A DNA stretch of 64,000 nt from assembly GCA_037447655.1 (NCBI GenBank), contig JBBHKE010000422.1, positions 100,700-164,699 of the forward strand, written 5' to 3'. A program made the position numbers and the translations under genes. Each line of letters opens with the position of its first letter. The stretch's first letter is position 1. Below are positions 59,036 to 64,000 of this stretch, in pieces. The DNA is from Zygnema cylindricum (Eukaryota > Streptophyta > Zygnematophyceae > Zygnematales > Zygnemataceae). The notes beneath the pieces were generated by a model that worked only from the letters and a program-made list of their open reading frames with translations, made no database searches and had not been told where the DNA came from.

Positions 59036-60211
59036 AAACACTTTTGGTCACAAACACATCATTGTGTACTGTACTGTAGCTTCTTCCGTCGTAGGCACAT
59101 GGTTAAACTGTACTTCCGCGTTCACCAAGTCAAATGCGTATATATTTCGTAGTGTTGTGTATCGATAAAAAACTTATCGCGATTTTTTTTTCTGGTTTAT
59201 ACTACGACTATATATTGGACCCCATATTCTCTGCTTTTCGGTTTCTTTGTAGTTTCATTTCCTTTCTTTGTTCCCATAAACTCACGTAGTTTATCATCAC
59301 ACTTTCTAACTAAAGCACTTAGCTTGTTGTGGAGATTACGGCTAATAATTACAGCTATTGTCAACTTACGTAAAAATTATGAAAGTGTTTTTTGTTTACC
59401 AACTTCACTATTTGTCATTCCCCTGAAGTCCAACATCCAATTAGATGTTTTACTGTGTCGCTTTCTTGGGCAAATGAGAAGACTCAAGGTACATTGTCAT
59501 ATTAGAGGAGCTTCCCTCAAATAATTGTTAGAAGTCACAACTTCTCTTTTGAGAAAAAAAAAATCACTTAAAAATTCAACAAACCAAAAAAGCGAAATCA
59601 CCCCAATATCATGGCTGATGATGAAGTGACATTATTTCGTTGAAAAAAACAAAGAAAGATGGTAACAATAATTAAAATAGTTGTGGAAACAACAACAGCG
59701 ACGATGCCGATGATGAGGACATTTTCAAAAAAATCATTGGCGAAGAAGGAGCTCCATTTCCATTAACAAATAGAAAAACAATTACAAAAGCCATAAATTT
59801 TGACTCTTCTGCCATTCGTACTATGCCACAAGGAGGAACTGGAAAATATCCGTCAGTGAAATAATTCCTTCCACTCGCCGACTACCGGCCTCGACACAGA
59901 TAAGACGACGCACACCTGTCACACCAAAAAGGACAAAACCGGGACAAATTAAGCTTCAACGGATTTTGCCACTCACAAGACTAATATAACAGTCAAATCA
60001 CGTAGACATCGTTCTACCTTAATATGCAACATTTGCTCACAATATATGTAGGAAAACAGAAAGCTACATCGTGAATTGAGAAAAGAGAATATTAACAAGA
60101 GGTTGATCAATTGTCATCTACAGTAGTCCAGTTTCAAATGACGAACCACTTAACGAATTAGCATTGGAAGAAAACAATTAATGTTATTGGCTCAACAGAC
60201 CAGCACGGAAC
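59036..60211. other. Intergenic DNA with a decayed open frame
   Basis: Around 59690-59860 a frame reads DADDEDIFKKIIGEEGAPFP and continues to ...TGKYPSVK before a stop, then further stop-interrupted coding-like sequence to about 60000. It looks like the remnant of an acidic protein or transposon ORF, not recognised. Low confidence. Confidence 0.3.
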
Positions 60212-60412
60212 TACACCGCCAATCGTTATTACTGTTAAGGTTTTTTCCGCCACTTACATCCTTTCTCCGTGCACACTTGTCAGATTGTCAATCTGATGGC
60301 TGCTCTTGGATTCTCACCTTCCTATTGGCGGTCTTTGATTGGCAATCCAACAAGAGTGCACGGAAAAAACATGTTTTAAGTGGCGAAAAATTCTTTAACG
60401 ATTAGCGGTGTA
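60212..60412. mobile_element. 201-bp TACACCG-family miniature element
   Basis: Left TACACCGCCAATCGTTATTA, right TTAACGATTAGCGGTGTA. The interior inverted segments TTTTTTCCGCCACTTACAT and ATGTTTTAAGTGGCGAAAAA make it nearly a long hairpin. Same subfamily as 36497-36717. Confidence 0.88.
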
Positions 60413-61860
60413 GTGTCATCAATGCTTATAGCAACACACAGTAGTCCACAATAATTGATATAAAAAAAACTAGATGAGACACAGCCCCATGTACTGATGT
60501 GCTCAGACCCAGGAAGAAGTCCTAGAAAATATTGACTATCAGAAGTCTAAAGTCCAGACAGATCTCCCATTAATATATTTAGAAGTATTATCGATATTTC
60601 ATGAGATGCACAAATATGAATGTCACAGTTCTCGGTACAAAGACAGTTCAGCAATTCCAGCCAAATAATGCAATCTAACTCTCCAACTAAGAAACAGAGA
60701 GGAAGACCAAGGGCAAGAATGCATACAAGACAATGAAAGGAGAGGTGCTTGGAAAACAACACAAGAGAGAGTGCATGAGAGGGAGAGGGGGAGGGGGAGG
60801 GGGAGGGGGAGGGGGAGGGAGTGGGGCCCCTTTCTCACCCGGTAGTGCCAGTCGATCGATTACGGAACGGAGCGTGTCTGACTGCAGACACATGTGACAG
60901 CGAGATGCCGGTCCTGCGCTGCTGCTCACACTAGCATCTTGGCGGTGTCGTAGAGCCTACAAGAATTAGTGTGTACAAGGGGAGATGGTGGTAAGAAATC
61001 CTCTGGAGAATAAAATGTGTTAGCAGAGGCTACAACAAATAGTGTGGAAATAATGAGGGGACGGTGAAGAGGAATCCTGTCAAGAAAAAACATTCATTTT
61101 GTTGCAAATGTCTTTGGATATAAGAAATAGAGTGGATGGGGAAGGAAAGTGGCAAGGATTCCTCTAGAGAGTTTATATATTTTTGATTCAAAATTCTTTA
61201 AATGTATAAATACTGTTTTGACTTGATCCCCTCAGTGCTGCGCTCTGAATTTGTTTGCCTATTTTTCTTTCGGTGTTTTTTACCCTTAAGTGAGGTGTGA
61301 AAGCATCTCCAGACCTAACAATATTATCAACATCAGACAGGAGTGGTAAATAAACTAACAAAATGTTTATTAAACAAACAGAATGTGGCAACCCAATACT
61401 GTACCTGTATCGTACAGTACAAGATGCATATACTATAGGGAAGCCATACATAGTGTTTACAAGTGTTTTTGCACATTTAAACTATGATTTATATCCGTTT
61501 AACCAACTTCACATGTACTGAAGAATGTGAAGAAAAGGGAGATCAAGTTAAGGAACTCTGTAGTCCTCCTCATGCCAAGCCGCAGAGCCTACAAGAAATA
61601 CTGTGGAAAGGAGAGTGATGGTAAGGAGTCTAATAAAGAATACAAGAAATAGTGCAGATAGGAGGGGATGGTAGTAAGGAATCTCATAAAGAAGACAAGA
61701 TTTGGTGTGCAAAGGAGGGGATAGTCGGGAGGAGTTTTTCTGAGGTAATGGGTTGTCACTGATGAAGATGACGCGGATTTTGAAAAGGAATCATGTGGAG
61801 AAATATTGACTATTAGGGGAATTTAGTTAAGGCAAACAGTTGGGGGAGATAAAGAACAGG
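60413..61860. other. Intergenic DNA, no gene recognised
   Basis: Contains a (GGGGGA)n tract at 60780-60825. A phrase like GGAAAGGAG(G)GGATGGTNAGGAAT-C-T-TAAAGAA recurs at about 60975, 61600, 61655 and 61710, suggesting a diverged minisatellite. Confidence 0.4.
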
Positions 61861-62215
61861 AGAGAGGCAGGAAGGGTTTCATTGAGAGGGAGAGAGAGAG
61901 AAAGACCTCCGCGACAGTGATGTCATCTAGTTGTAATCTCGCGTAAGCTCTCTCTCTTGCCAGAGCCGTGATGTCACTGCGCCCCCCAGCCTCCTCAAGA
62001 GGTCAGCTTGCCAGGGGGTGGAGGGAGAGAAGAGAGAGAGAGAAAAGATAGGGAGAAAATAGGAAGAGGGCAGAAAAAGGGGAGACCGGAAAGAAAGATA
62101 AGGGAGAGAGAGCGTTGAGATGGGGGAGGACATGAGAGGTAAAGGGAAATAGGGAGAGAGAGGAAGGAGAGGGGGAAAAGAGAGAGGGTGAGGGAGGCTT
62201 TCTTAGTACTTGCAA
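61861..62215. repeat. Polypurine block
   Basis: GAGAGA/GGGAGA-rich sequence, interrupted at 61915-62015 by mixed sequence with GTGATGTCA repeated twice (61917 and 61968). Confidence 0.75.
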
Positions 62216-62259
62216 AGAAACAACAGACAGATGTCCAATCTGGCTTCCTCCCCAACTCC

Positions 62260-63880
62260 ATTACATCACCATTACCTCTAACTCTCTACCCCACTACCTC
62301 TCCCCACCCTCTTTGTTCTCATGTCCTACAACCTCCATACTTGCTCTCCCCTCCCCCCCCCCCCCCCCCCCCCCCCTGTCATAATACACTATCCCTGTTG
62401 TCAATCACCTCTCTACTCTCCCTCCCTCTATCTCCCTCTCGCTCCCACCCGCTTCTTATCCTCCTCTCTACCTTCTGTCTTTCCCTCCCTTCCTCTCCTC
62501 TCTCCCTCCCTCATCGTCACCCTCTCCCTCTCCCTCATCCTCTAGTATCCTCACTCCCCCGGCACCCTCTCCCTCACCCTCTCATTTCCTTCTCGCTCCC
62601 GCTCTCATCTTTCTCTCTCCAGTCCCCCTCTCTCCCTCTGACCCCCCAAGAGGTAGCTAGGCCCAGACCCGGCATTCTCTCCCACACCCTCTCAGCTCCT
62701 CACTGCCACTCTCATGGCCCTCTCTCTCGTCTCCCTCTTCCTCTCTCCCTCTAAGCCCCCGAGAGGTAGCTTGGCCCTGACCCTTCAGTCTCTCCCACAC
62801 CCTCTCATCTCCATCTCACTCCAGCTCTCATCTCCCATTCTCTCGTCTCCCTCTCTCCCTCTACCCCCCCAAGAGGTAGCTGGGCCCTGACCCGGCAGGT
62901 GGGGAGGGTCCACCTTCTCGCATAAACATCCAGAAGAGCGCCCGAATCGTCCACCACAGGCATGGAGCTCACTCCCTCTGCCCCCTCTCCCTCCACCCCC
63001 TCTCTGTCAGGTCCTCTGCCCACTGTCTCTCCAATATCTCCCCACAACTGCTTCCCTTACTCCCACCTACCTCCTCAACTCCCCCTCCATAATCCTCTGT
63101 CTACTATCTCCAATTTCCTTCTTTTTCACCTACTACATTACTACTGGTTATCATTTTTGATGTTTTCCCACTTCCAGCCTTACCATCCCTCTCTTCCTCC
63201 TTCCCTCCCCCCCTTCCTCCATTCCCCATCCTCCTCCATCATGCTTTATGCAGAAAAAAAAGAAAGAAAGAAAACGAGACAAACAGCCAAAATGATCTCC
63301 CTTCAATCCTCCCTCACCCCTTCTAATACCATCTTTCTCAATTCCCCTCCCCCCCCCCCCCCCCCCCCCCCCTCTCTCTCTCCCCTCTCCCCCCCCCCCT
63401 CTGCAGCAGCAGCAAGATGGCCATTGCAGCCAAAAGTGTCCCCCCTCCTTTCCCTCCTCCTCACCCTCCCTCCACGGCCCTTTTTACCCTCCCCCAATTC
63501 TCCCACCCTCTCTTCCCTCCCCTCTTGCCCTTTCCCCCTCACTTCTACCTTTCCTCCTTCCCCTCCCCTGTCCCCTGTCCCCTCCCCCTCCCACCCCCTC
63601 CCTCTTCCTCCCCTTCCCTCCCCTTCCCATCCCTCCCTCCCTCCCCTCCCCTCCCTCCCCCTCCCTCCCACTCCCCCCTACCCCTCCATCCGTCCCCTTC
63701 CCTCCACCTTCCTCCGTCCCCCTCCCTCCCCCTCCCCCTCCCCTTCCCCCCCCCCCTCCCTCCCCCTCCCTTTTTCCCCCCCTCCCACTCCCTCCCCTTC
63801 CCCCCCCTCCCTCCTCCCTATCCCTCCCCCTCCCCGCCCCTAACCCTACCCCCCCCCCCCCCTTCGGCCACCTGCCAGCA
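62260..63880. repeat. Polypyrimidine block with C homopolymers
   Basis: About 1.6 kb of CTCCCT-type sequence with C runs at 62353-62376, 63349-63372 and 63849-63862. Long open frames here are composition artefacts. Confidence 0.9.
62640..62900. repeat. ~112-bp tandem repeat
   Basis: AGAGGTAGCT(A/T/G)GGCCC(T/A)GACC occurs at about 62649, 62762 and 62872 (spacings 113 and 110), each followed by CTCTCCCACACCCTCTCA-like sequence in the first two. Confidence 0.85.
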
Positions 63881-63882
63881 GC

Positions 63883-64000
63883 ATGGCCAGGGCGGCCGTA
63901 ATTGGAGCCGAGGGTCGGAGAGTCGCCAGCTGGCGCCGCCCCACGCCGCCACCTGGCACGGCTGTGATTGGCCGCCCACTGTTGGGCGCCCAGGTGCCTA
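63883..64000 (+). CDS. Possible GC-rich gene start running off the window
   Basis: From ATG at 63883 the frame stays open for 39 codons to the edge (starts MARAAVIGAEGRRVASW). Composition changes abruptly from C-rich repeat to balanced GC-rich sequence at 63863. No family is recognisable in so short a piece, and it may equally be promoter sequence (ATTGG boxes on both strands). Confidence 0.2.
   Translation, partial: MARAAVIGAEGRRVASWRRPTPPPGTAVIGRPLLGAQVP

Noticed and set aside
62188-63843. 188- and 293-codon proline/serine-rich frames
   Set aside because: Read through CTCCCT repeats and C homopolymers; no conserved segment.
1-64000. CRISPR arrays, rRNA operons, bacterial operons
   Set aside because: Repeats lack regular spacers, and the spliced genes show nuclear eukaryotic DNA.

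Overview
The window looks like a piece of a large, intron-rich streptophyte genome. It carries a plant-type mitochondrial serine hydroxymethyltransferase, a plant-type CW zinc-finger protein and two CASP-like four-transmembrane proteins, all with GT-AG introns. They sit in long AT-rich intergenic DNA full of miniature inverted-repeat elements, polypurine tracts and decayed transposons. A charophycean alga such as Chara, or another non-seed plant, fits best. This is inference; no species-specific marker was identified.

Layout. 1-4.1 kb: a small inverted-repeat element and an intact three-exon CASP-like gene on the minus strand (CASPL-A). 4.2-9.3 kb: two copies of a ~2.3 kb segment holding a promoter region and exon 1 of a second, divergent CASP-like gene; a 10-N assembly gap follows copy 1. 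8.67-11.58 kb: the complete four-exon CASPL-B gene (+). 13.3-21.6 kb: a complete 15-exon SHMT gene (-). 26.2-36.0 kb: a complete 11-exon CW zinc-finger gene (-). 36.5-40.8 kb: a cluster of miniature elements sharing the terminus TACACCGCCAATCGTTATT. 41.3-45.5 kb: a decayed gene resembling DUF21/CNNM-type membrane proteins (+). 47.5-59.0 kb: nested transposon territory. It holds a reverse-transcriptase-related fragment, a damaged intron-containing Ndc10/GCR1_C-type (Crypton-like) tyrosine recombinase gene, and two inverted copies of a ~0.77 kb element, one of them between 82-bp direct repeats. 59-64 kb: mostly polypurine and polypyrimidine DNA, with a possible GC-rich gene start at the right edge.

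The genes do not form one pathway. SHMT acts in one-carbon and photorespiratory metabolism, the CW protein is probably a chromatin reader, and the CASP-like proteins are membrane proteins. The most notable points are the tyrosine-recombinase relic, the promoter and exon-1 duplication with a filled/empty transposon site, and the 82-bp repeats flanking a mobile element. Exon boundaries were assigned by hand from splice consensus, reading phase and family similarity; all codon phases close in the four intact genes. One junction in the CW gene is uncertain.
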